Shown here piece after piece: positions 1 to 5,583 of a DNA stretch of 12,079 nt; within the stretch, counting starts at the first letter, position 1, and each line of letters starts with the position of its first letter. Origin of the DNA: Desulfovibrionaceae bacterium UBA3823 (GTDB lineage: Bacteria > Desulfobacterota > Desulfovibrionia > Desulfovibrionales > Desulfovibrionaceae); assembly GCA_002369295.1 (NCBI GenBank), contig DFDR01000096.1, positions 1 through 12,079 on the forward strand, given 5' to 3'. The position numbers and the translations under genes were made by a program. The notes below the pieces were generated by a model, which saw only the letters and a list, made by a program, of their open reading frames with translations, was not told the origin of the DNA and did no database searches.

Positions 1-217
1 GGTTAATCAATTTTAGGGAGATTTTTGTAAAGGGTTCGCTAACGCACTGAAAATACAAAATTTTTTTCTGAACAAGGAAAAAACGCTAGATCTCAGAAAT
101 CGCTGTCCGGGGTAATAACATAACTTTAGCTTTTTTCTTGATCGTTACTAGAGCAGACTTCGCATTCATTTTCAGTATATTGTTAAAATATTCAGCTATC
201 TTCATATCTGAAATATG

Positions 218-260
218 TGTAGACAGATAAAGCAACGTTATATTATGTAAACTGTCTACA
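218..260. repeat. 9-bp inverted repeat with 25-nt spacer
   Basis: TGTAGACAG at 218-226 is matched exactly by its reverse complement CTGTCTACA at 252-260. The spacer contains an AACGTT palindrome. It lies about 12 nt upstream of the 39-codon minus-strand ORF at 86-205, where an operator would sit. It could also form an RNA or DNA hairpin. No regulator is identifiable. Confidence 0.5.
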
Positions 261-440
261 ATATTATTTGCAATTTTTGTGTGTTTGATTGCTCAATTAA
301 TTCTCATAAATTTTAAATAATATATCTGATGTTTTTTTATTTTGACTTTGTGAATAGATTATTATTTTGCATAATTACTATAACAGTTGATAATAAATAA
401 TATTTAATGAATATTGATTGTTTTCTATGTACAGTTAAGT

Positions 441-481
441 TTCAATATTCTTTAATACATTTATAGATCAACAATATTGAA
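441..481. repeat. 9-bp inverted repeat with 23-nt spacer
   Basis: TTCAATATT at 441-449 and AATATTGAA at 473-481 are exact reverse complements. Arm length and spacing are close to those of the repeat at 218-260, but the arm sequence differs and is very AT-rich, so chance is a real alternative. Confidence 0.4.
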
Positions 482-524
482 TTTTATCTAACATTCATTT
501 AATATGTTCGTATTCTACATTCAC

Positions 525-545
525 AATAAAGGCAGATTTGTCTCC
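525..545 (-). terminator. possible weak terminator after the DsbA-like gene
   Basis: Read on the minus strand, GGAGA pairs with TCTGCC around a CAAA loop, with one bulged G, and is followed by TTTATT. It begins 32 nt past the stop codon of the DsbA-like gene. The stem is short, so this is tentative. Confidence 0.35.
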
Positions 546-577
546 TGATTCTCATCCGTCCATACCACCGCACCGCA

Positions 578-1360
578 CTACTGCACGGCCTTGACGATGG
601 CATCGGCGCTGGGCGAATCCATCACCCTGCCGTCGACGACCACGGCGGGAAGGCTCTTCACGCCGTAGTAGCGCTTGGCCTGGCCGGTCTGGAACATGTT
701 CACGTTGCCGGCCTCGTAGGCATAGTCGGCCACGCTGCACTCCTCGGTCTCAGGGACGCCCAGCCGGCGCATGCCCTGGAAGACCATGGGCAGCTCCGTG
801 CGAGAGGTCACGGCGTCGTACTCGCTGATGAACTTCTTGCCTCGCTTCTTCGCCTTGGCCTTGTCCCAGGCGTCCAAGGCCCAGTCGAGGGTCTCGGGGC
901 CCTTGCCCTTGCGGTTGATGTTGGCCCACAGGACCAGCCCCGCCATGTCGTAGGCGTAGAGCTCATCGGAGTCGCTGAAGAGCACGATCTTGGCCTTGGC
1001 GGGATCAAGCTTTGCCATGGCGCCCTTGGCTGCCGCCCAGACGGCACGGGTCTTGGGCGAGGCGAAGTCGATCATGACCAGAATCTCGTGGGGCGCCTTG
1101 GGGTCGCCGAAGAGGACAGGATAGACCTCCTCGCGCCAGTGCCTGCGCCACCCGGCTTCGGCCGCTATGCTCTGGGCGCGGGCGCCGAGCTTCTTGAGCA
1201 TCTCCGCGGCTTCGCCCTTGGGCTTCCTGGAGGTGGGGAAATCCGAGTGCAGATAGGGATTGAAGGCCTGGGCATCGGCGCAGGGGGCTTCGGCAGGGCT
1301 TCCCGCCAGCATGGCGAGACAGGCCAGCGCCATGGCAGGCGCGCGGAAGAAGAAAGGCAT
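578..1360 (-). CDS. exported DsbA-like thioredoxin-fold protein lacking CxxC
   Basis: 260 residues. Residues 1 to about 30 form a signal peptide (hydrophobic 9-20, likely cleavage near SPAEA or CADA), so the protein is probably periplasmic. The body resembles DsbA-family thioredoxin folds: a beta strand and motif ILVMIDFASPKT at 93-104, a helical insertion at about 130-180, and a cis-proline loop VKSLPAVVVDG at 234-244. Where active members read DFxCPxC, this protein reads DFASPKT, so both catalytic cysteines are absent (S101, T104). The only cysteines outside the leader's hydrophobic core are C27 and C208. Thiol oxidoreductase activity is therefore unlikely, and a chaperone or binding role is inferred. 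The start is supported by AAGGA nine bases upstream. It lies 54 nt downstream of the CbiK-like gene and is probably cotranscribed with it. The thioredoxin-fold assignment is made by eye; the exact function is unknown. Confidence 0.8.
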   Translation of the reverse strand: MPFFFRAPAMALACLAMLAGSPAEAPCADAQAFNPYLHSDFPTSRKPKGEAAEMLKKLGARAQSIAAEAGWRRHWREEVYPVLFGDPKAPHEILVMIDFASPKTRAVWAAAKGAMAKLDPAKAKIVLFSDSDELYAYDMAGLVLWANINRKGKGPETLDWALDAWDKAKAKKRGKKFISEYDAVTSRTELPMVFQGMRRLGVPETEECSVADYAYEAGNVNMFQTGQAKRYYGVKSLPAVVVDGRVMDSPSADAIVKAVQ

Positions 1361-1414
1361 GGCTTTGATCCTTATAGCTATGGAGTGAAGGGGAAGGCGA
1401 AGGCGGCGGGGAAC

Positions 1415-2209
1415 TCAGGCGGGGCGGATGCCGAGCCTGGCGAGGGCTTCCTCGAGGTGTCTGAGCCAGACGGCGGCCAGCGCCCTGTTTTCGATGGCTC
1501 CCTGGACGACGGGCAGGCACTCGTGGCCGGCCTCCTCCAGCAGGGTCTTCCAGGAATCGGGGCCTGAGCCGGCCATGTCGTGCTCGGCGTGGCGACCCAC
1601 GGTGGAGAGGAAGGGGAGGAGCCACACCCTGTGCGAGGCAAGCCTGGGCAGGATCTCCCGGATGGTGGTTCTTCCCGACATGGTTGCCAGATGGATGCGG
1701 GGCTCGCGTTCGGCCAGCAGGGCCGACAGCCTGTCGTAGCGCTCCTGGGCATGGTGCCTGGCGCCGTGGCCCATGAGCACCACGTGCTCGGAAGGCAGGC
1801 GTTCGGCAGGCAGCCCCGCCAGCAGTGCCTCCAGGCAGGACGCCATGTCCTCCTCCGTCGAGAGCAGCGGCGCGCCGACGCTGATGGCGGTGCCGGTCTC
1901 CTCGGCAACGGCCTGGGCCAGCTGCTCCACCTCGGAGTTCTCCGTTGCCGGCACCACCTGCAGGGGCTGGGCCGCAATGGGGCCGAAGCGCTCCAGGATG
2001 AGCCGCTTCAGGGCCTTGGTGACGGAGTCGGACTTGGCGCGGACCTGGCTTGCCAGGCGCGTGCGGATGCGCGTCGAGGTATAGGCCCAGCGCACGGGAA
2101 GCCCCGGATAGGCGGCCCTGACGTCCTCCTCAAAGCGCCGAAGCGCAGCCAGCCCCTTTGCATTGCAGGAGCCGTAGGCTATGAGAAGAATGGCTGGGGA
2201 ACCGGGCAT
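1415..2209 (-). CDS. CbiK-like sirohydrochlorin cobaltochelatase relative
   Basis: 264 residues, matching the CbiK family in length and in order of motifs. CbiK inserts cobalt into sirohydrochlorin in the anaerobic cobalamin pathway. Visible are an N-terminal ILLIAYGS strand, RWAYTSTRIR (40-49), VVPATENSEVEQL, GAPLLST (112-118), GHGARHHA (147-154, with H148 matching Salmonella CbiK His145), and VGRHAEHDMAG...DSW (204-220, with H207 matching His207). The third ligand of the Salmonella enzyme, Glu175 in AVES, aligns with S178 in ATMSG, so one metal ligand is missing. There is no signal peptide, and an in-frame stop at 2240-2242 rules out an N-terminal extension, so it is cytoplasmic, unlike periplasmic CbiK forms. 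GAGG about 10 nt upstream supports the start. No other cobalamin gene is in view. It may be a divergent chelatase, a specialised paralogue or a non-catalytic metal or tetrapyrrole binder; I therefore leave the symbol blank. Confidence 0.8.
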   Translation of the reverse strand: MPGSPAILLIAYGSCNAKGLAALRRFEEDVRAAYPGLPVRWAYTSTRIRTRLASQVRAKSDSVTKALKRLILERFGPIAAQPLQVVPATENSEVEQLAQAVAEETGTAISVGAPLLSTEEDMASCLEALLAGLPAERLPSEHVVLMGHGARHHAQERYDRLSALLAEREPRIHLATMSGRTTIREILPRLASHRVWLLPFLSTVGRHAEHDMAGSGPDSWKTLLEEAGHECLPVVQGAIENRALAAVWLRHLEEALARLGIRPA

Positions 2210-2399
2210 CGTGGCATGACCTCGCGCGTGTCGAAAGGCTCAGGGAAGCGCATGGCCGTTTTTCTATGCCGCAGGCGCGCCGCTTGGCAAGGAGCCCCGG
2301 CTTCCGCGCATCCGCAGGCTCCCCGGCTCCCGCAGGCCTCCGCCGGCAGTCCCGGAGCCATGCCTGCAGCCCCCTTCTGGCCCTTTCTGGAGAGAACGC

Positions 2400-2513
2400 G
2401 TGAAAGACCTCGCAGCCCTTGCCGTCATTGTCCTTGTGCTCGCGCTGGCCGGCGCCGTTTCCTGGCTGGCGGCCAGAAGCGGCGCCCGGCCGCCTGCCTG
2501 CGGCTGGGGCTGA
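2400..2513 (+). CDS. possible 37-residue single-pass membrane protein
   Basis: A GTG start at 2400 follows GGAGAG with a five-base spacer, a good ribosome binding site. The product has a two-residue charged start (KD), one hydrophobic segment at residues 4-25, then a short basic tail RSGARPP and an end ACGWG. Size and layout recall the small FeoB-associated membrane proteins, but those are cysteine-rich at the end and this one has a single cysteine. No feoB is in view, so I do not assign that family. It lies about 190 nt after the divergent CbiK-like start and 211 nt before rmlD. Function unknown; the ORF could be fortuitous, as open frames are common in GC-rich DNA. Confidence 0.38.
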   Translation: MKDLAALAVIVLVLALAGAVSWLAARSGARPPACGWG

Positions 2514-2615
2514 GGCGCCCTGCCCCGCCCCCTGGCAGGGGAGCGGCAGAAGCAGTCCGGCACGGCTCAAGGCCGCCCGGCCGCGAAGAAGCCCCGCTGA
2601 GTTCCGGAGCCGGAC

Positions 2616-2658
2616 GCACCCTTTACAGCACCCTTTACGGCGGAAAGACTTCGCCGTA
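2616..2658 (+). promoter_or_regulatory. tandem repeat and hairpin in the rmlD leader
   Basis: GCACCCTTTAC occurs twice in tandem (2616-2626 and 2628-2638). The second copy overlaps a perfect 7-bp inverted repeat, TACGGCG (2636-2642) and CGCCGTA (2652-2658), with a 9-nt loop, followed by CAAAAAG. It lies 66 nt upstream of the rmlD start. It could be an operator or leader hairpin. I could not fit a convincing promoter to it. Confidence 0.3.
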
Positions 2659-2724
2659 CAAAAAGCCGGGCCGGGAGACGCCTGTTCCGGCCAGAAACCG
2701 AACGACAACGCAGGGAGGCAGGCA

Positions 2725-3588
2725 ATGCGCATCCTCATCACCGGCGGCAGGGGCATGCTGGCAAGGACGCTGGCCAAAGCGCTCGAAGGCCAGCACGAGG
2801 TGGCGGCCTTGGGGCACGGCGAAATCGACGTCGTGGACGCCGCGTCCGTTGCCAGGGCCTTTGCCGAGGTCAGGCCCGAAGCCGTGCTCCACTGCGCGGC
2901 CATGACCCAGGTGGACAAGTGCGAAAGCGAGGAGGGGCAAGCCTTTGCCGTCAACGAGCAGGGCTCGGCGAACATCGCCCACGCATCGCGCAATGCGGGC
3001 GCCCGCCTCGTGGCCTTCTCCACGGACTACGTCTTCGACGGCGCGCTGGACCGCCCCTACAGCGAATTCGACCAGGCCGGCGGCGCCCTCAGCGTCTACG
3101 GCAGGAGCAAGTGGGCCGGCGAGTGCGCGGTGCGCCTCGGCTGCCCCAACCATGTCGTCGCCCGGGTTTCCTGGCTCTACGGGCCCGGCGGCCCCAGCTT
3201 CGTGCACACCATGATGCGCCTTGCCGACGGCACGCGGCCCCTGCTCAAGGTCGTGGACGACCAGCACGGCAACCCCACGAGCACCCTGGCCGTCGCCAGT
3301 GCCGTCAAGGCCCTGCTGGAGCGCCCGGAGCTGCGGGGCACCTTCCACCTCACCTGCGAGGGCGAGGCCACCTGGTTCGAGCTGGCCAAGGCCGTGTTCG
3401 CGCTGGCAGGCAAAGACCAGCAGGTCCAGGCCTGCACGAGCGAGGAATATCCCCTGCCCGCCAGGCGCCCCGCCAACTCCAGGCTCGAGAAGCGCATGCT
3501 CGCCCTCTACGGGCTTCCCCCCATGCCCCACTGGCGCGACGCCCTCGCCGAATTCATGGCCCTCGAGTTCGGCTGCGGCAGGGCATAG
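2725..3588 (+). CDS. rfbD: dTDP-4-dehydrorhamnose reductase (RmlD/RfbD family)
   Basis: 287 residues, typical for RmlD, an extended short-chain dehydrogenase that reduces dTDP-4-dehydro-L-rhamnose with NAD(P)H in the last step of dTDP-L-rhamnose synthesis in the cytoplasm. Visible are the nucleotide-binding loop ITGGRGMLAR (5-14), HCAAMTQVDKCE (56-67), STDYVFDG (99-106), the catalytic YxxxK as YGRSK (Y125, K129), DDQHGNPT (178-185) and the family signature RPANSRLEKRML (248-259). The frame stays open far upstream to about 2419, but the ATG at 2725 starts right at the Rossmann strand and follows AGGGAGG, so I use it. rmlA, rmlB and rmlC are not nearby. The crcB-like gene follows after 10 nt, suggesting one transcript. 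Closely related sugar-nucleotide reductases could look alike, so the substrate is inferred. Confidence 0.88.
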   Translation: MRILITGGRGMLARTLAKALEGQHEVAALGHGEIDVVDAASVARAFAEVRPEAVLHCAAMTQVDKCESEEGQAFAVNEQGSANIAHASRNAGARLVAFSTDYVFDGALDRPYSEFDQAGGALSVYGRSKWAGECAVRLGCPNHVVARVSWLYGPGGPSFVHTMMRLADGTRPLLKVVDDQHGNPTSTLAVASAVKALLERPELRGTFHLTCEGEATWFELAKAVFALAGKDQQVQACTSEEYPLPARRPANSRLEKRMLALYGLPPMPHWRDALAEFMALEFGCGRA

Positions 3589-3598
3589 GCAGCCTCCC

Positions 3599-3976
3599 AT
3601 GCATCCGCTCGCACTCTGCCTGCTCATCTTCCTCGCCGGCGGCTGCGGCGCCCTTTCGCGCTACGGCATGACCGTCGCCTGCGCCCGCCTCCTCGGCACC
3701 GGCTTCCCCTTCGGGACCATGGCCGTCAACATTCTGGGCTGCTGCCTCTTCGGCTTCGTCTACGAGCTGGCCGCCGTGCGCGCCCTCCTTGCCGACGCCG
3801 TGCGCGTCGTGATCTGCGTCGGCTTCATGGGCAGCTTCACCACCTTTTCGTCCCTTGTCTTCGACAGCTGGGCCCTGGCCTCGCGACCAGGCCTGCTCGC
3901 CCTCAACGTCGCCGTGCAGGCGGCCGCCGGCTTTGGGGCCCTCCTGCTCGGCATGCAGGCCGCAAGGCTGATCTAG
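3599..3976 (+). CDS. crcB: CrcB/FluC fluoride ion channel
   Basis: 125 residues, the normal length for bacterial Fluc proteins, which work as antiparallel dimers in the inner membrane and export fluoride. Four hydrophobic segments are visible (about 3-22, 37-58, 66-88, 97-120). Family motifs are present: GGCGALSRYG (14-23), PFGTMAVNILG (37-47, with the conserved pore asparagine N44) and GFMGSFTTFSS (75-85, with F80 and F83 of the phenylalanine box and threonines near the central sodium site). The start lies 10 nt after the rmlD stop and has only a weak ribosome binding site, consistent with translational coupling. There is no room for a fluoride riboswitch directly upstream. All key residues are intact. 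Confidence 0.92.
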   Translation: MHPLALCLLIFLAGGCGALSRYGMTVACARLLGTGFPFGTMAVNILGCCLFGFVYELAAVRALLADAVRVVICVGFMGSFTTFSSLVFDSWALASRPGLLALNVAVQAAAGFGALLLGMQAARLI

Positions 3977-4050
3977 CGAGAGCCGACCCCAGGCCCCTTT
4001 CCAGCCCCTCTCTCCGCAACCAGGCGCTACGCCAAGGACACGCTACCGAC

Positions 4051-4716
4051 ATGCTCCGTACATCTGCCCCATCCCTCCGGCCCCTAACCGCCCTGGCCGC
4101 CGCCCTGCTGGCCCTCTGGTTCGCCCTGCCGGGCCAGGCCTGGGCCAAGCCCTTCAAGACCGCCATGTTCGCCATCGAGCTGCCGCCAGGGTGGTCCCTC
4201 ATCAACGGCCCCTTCAAGCGCCACAGCGGCGAGATGGCCGTGCTCGGGCGCCGGGACCACAAAGCCTCGGTGCAGCTCATGTACGGCCCCACGGAGCCCG
4301 CGCACTTCAAAAGCATTGTGGAGGGCTACGCCAGAAGCATGCACGGCACGCCCCCGGTCTACGAAGGCAGCAACCAGGCCTCCTTCAGCTGCACTTCCGC
4401 CAAGGCAGGCCAGAGTCTGCATCTGGTCTTCAGGCGCGACGACACGGGAACCAGGCTTTTGATCTGCATCTTCAACGGCAGAATGGAGGACATGCTCTTC
4501 GTTGCCCGGAACATGACAACGCCCCACCCGGGCCTTGTGCCCGTGCTCGTGCCGGCCCCCCCCGCTCCGGCGGCAAGGCCTGCCCCTGCGGGGCGTCCAG
4601 AGGCGCGGCGGCACGGCGGCCAGCCCGTGCGGACGCAGGCCCCCCTGCCCTCGTCCAGATCGTCGTCGAGACCGTCGGGAGCAGCCAGGCCGCAGGACAG
4701 CCAGCGCATCTGGTAG
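4051..4716 (+). CDS. exported protein of unknown function with Pro/Ala/Arg-rich tail
   Basis: 221 residues. A clear signal peptide (basic start, hydrophobic 13-26, cleavage after GQAWA at residue 32) points to the periplasm or beyond. Residues 33-156 look like a compact mixed domain opening with FAIELPPGWSL, a pattern seen in PsbP-like and other small exported proteins, but I do not recognise the family. Residues 157-221 are low complexity, rich in Pro, Ala, Arg and Ser, and without predicted fold. A run of eight C (4556-4563) sits just after the start of this tail, and the other two frames are open there too, so slippage or sequencing error could change the C-terminus. The ribosome binding site (AAGGA, 12 nt away) is weak. 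It lies 74 nt after crcB and converges on the flavoprotein gene. Confidence 0.7.
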   Translation: MLRTSAPSLRPLTALAAALLALWFALPGQAWAKPFKTAMFAIELPPGWSLINGPFKRHSGEMAVLGRRDHKASVQLMYGPTEPAHFKSIVEGYARSMHGTPPVYEGSNQASFSCTSAKAGQSLHLVFRRDDTGTRLLICIFNGRMEDMLFVARNMTTPHPGLVPVLVPAPPAPAARPAPAGRPEARRHGGQPVRTQAPLPSSRSSSRPSGAARPQDSQRIW

Positions 4717-4739
4717 CTGGCTCGTCCAGCGCAGGCGAA

Positions 4740-4802
4740 GGCCCCGGTCCGGCCTGCACGCTGGAACGGGGCCCTGCCCTGGAAGGGGGGAAAAAGCCCC
4801 CC
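4740..4802. terminator. two GC hairpins between convergent genes
   Basis: GGCCCCG (4740-4746) pairs with CGGGGCC (4767-4773), and GGGGGG (4785-4790) pairs with CCCCCC (4797-4802) around an AAAAAG loop. They lie between the stops of the 4051-4716 gene (plus) and the flavoprotein gene (minus), where a bidirectional terminator would be expected. There is no T-run after either stem, so the call rests on position and pairing. Confidence 0.4.
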
Positions 4803-4806
4803 GCTG

Positions 4807-5430
4807 CTAGCGGATGAAGTTCGTGGGCGTCCAGGGCTCGTAGACGGGCTTTTCGATGCCCGCCTTGCGGCCCGCCTCGATGCACTTGAGGAGCCACGCC
4901 ATGTTCTTGGCCAGCGTGCGCATGGTCTGGAGGCCCTCGGCGTCCTGCAGAACCTGCTCTGGCGTGTTGCCGTGGACCATGTTCCAGTACTGGGATGTGA
5001 CGATGGGCATGTTGAGCATGCCGAAGAACTGGTTCAGGCGCTCGAAGGCCGCCGTGGCGCCGCCGCGGCGGCAGCTGACCACGCAGGCCGCGGGCTTGCC
5101 GGCGTAGGGAGCGGCCTTGCGGAAGCAGAGGCGGTCCAGGAAGGCGCAGAGGCTGCCGGTGGGACCGCCGTAGTAGACGGGCGAGCCCACCACCAGGCCG
5201 TCGCACTCCTTGAGCAGGCCTATGGCCTCGTTGACGGCATCGTCCTTGAAGACGCACAGGCCCGTTTCGGCGCACTTGCCGCAGGCGATGCAGTCCTGGA
5301 CGGGCCTGGTGCCGATCTGGAGCAGGACGCTCTCGACGCCTTCCTTCTGCAGCTGGCCCGCCACTTCCTGCAGGGCGGTGTAGGTGCAGCCCTTGGGATG
5401 GGGGCTGCCGTTTATGAGCAGAACTTTCAT
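4807..5430 (-). CDS. iron-sulfur flavoprotein / NAD(P)H-dependent FMN reductase family
   Basis: 207 residues with a flavodoxin-like fold. The N-terminus MKVLLINGSPHPKGCTYTAL (1-20) holds the FMN-phosphate loop, and GSPVYYGGPTGSLCAFLDR (82-100) lines the flavin site. C47, C50, C53 and C59 form CX2CX2CX5C, the compact motif that binds a 4Fe-4S cluster in the archaeal Isf protein, which passes electrons to and from small carriers. Many bacterial relatives share the motif without proof of a cluster. A cytoplasmic electron-transfer or reductase role is inferred. A near-perfect AAGGAGG lies five to seven bases upstream of the ATG, implying strong translation. It is downstream of the SPOR-domain gene with 153 nt and strong hairpins between, so it may have its own promoter. 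Confidence 0.85.
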   Translation of the reverse strand: MKVLLINGSPHPKGCTYTALQEVAGQLQKEGVESVLLQIGTRPVQDCIACGKCAETGLCVFKDDAVNEAIGLLKECDGLVVGSPVYYGGPTGSLCAFLDRLCFRKAAPYAGKPAACVVSCRRGGATAAFERLNQFFGMLNMPIVTSQYWNMVHGNTPEQVLQDAEGLQTMRTLAKNMAWLLKCIEAGRKAGIEKPVYEPWTPTNFIR

Positions 5431-5495
5431 GCTTTCCTCCTTCTTGCGGGGCCGGCAGTCCTCCAGTCGGTGCGCAGGGACGGCCGGCGTTTTTG

Positions 5496-5534
5496 GGGGC
5501 TCTTCGCCGGCTCCGCCGCCGGAAGAAAAGCCCC
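5496..5534. repeat. imperfect hairpin between SPOR and flavoprotein genes
   Basis: On the minus strand GGGGCTTTTC pairs with GAAGAGCCCC (10 pairs including one G-T wobble), with weaker pairing further in. The A/T run is on the wrong side for a classical terminator on either strand, so the role is unclear (RNA processing or attenuation are possible). Confidence 0.4.
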
Positions 5535-5546
5535 GTGCAGAATGAT

Positions 5547-5575
5547 CCTGCCGGAGCGCGCGCCCAGCCGGCAGG
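5547..5575 (-). terminator. possible terminator after the SPOR-domain gene
   Basis: CCTGCCGG (5547-5554) and CCGGCAGG (5568-5575) form a perfect 8-bp stem with a 13-nt loop, starting 8 nt past the stop codon of the SPOR-domain gene. Downstream sequence on the minus strand is ATCATTCTG, with only scattered T, so termination is not certain. Confidence 0.4.
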
Positions 5576-5583
5576 AGCCGGCG

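Larger units (their letters stand above)
1..545. other. AT-rich island without a convincing gene
   Basis: This stretch is about 26% GC by hand count (139 of 540 bases), falling to about 16% in 301-420, while the rest of the window is roughly two thirds GC. The change is abrupt, about 30 bases beyond the stop of the DsbA-like gene. Stop codons are dense in all frames. The longest small ORF I found by hand is 39 codons (86-205, minus) with no good ribosome binding site. It holds two 9-bp inverted repeats (218-260 and 441-481) and several AATATT palindromes. No tRNA, DnaA-box cluster or transposon end could be recognised. It could be acquired DNA, the edge of a mobile element, or a long regulatory region for a gene left of the window. 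Confidence 0.7.

Noticed and set aside
1..60. GGGTTCGC resembling a tRNA T-arm as an integration site
   Set aside because: The rest of a tRNA cloverleaf is absent.
388..402. Fur-box-like TGATAATAAATAATA
   Set aside because: One half-site is perfect but the other matches poorly, and such words are expected in very AT-rich DNA.
2275..2300. Minus-strand TTGCCA-16-CATAGA as promoter of the CbiK-like gene
   Set aside because: The -10 matches only three of six bases, too weak to list.
1580..2905. A 441-codon plus-strand open frame
   Set aside because: It is antisense to the CbiK-like gene and then overlaps rmlD in another frame, with arginine/proline-rich non-protein-like composition.
2635..3627. 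A 330-codon minus-strand open frame
   Set aside because: It is antisense to rmlD, whose motifs are complete.
3976..4050. Fluoride riboswitch near crcB
   Set aside because: No crcB-motif RNA could be recognised, and crcB follows rmlD by only 10 nt.
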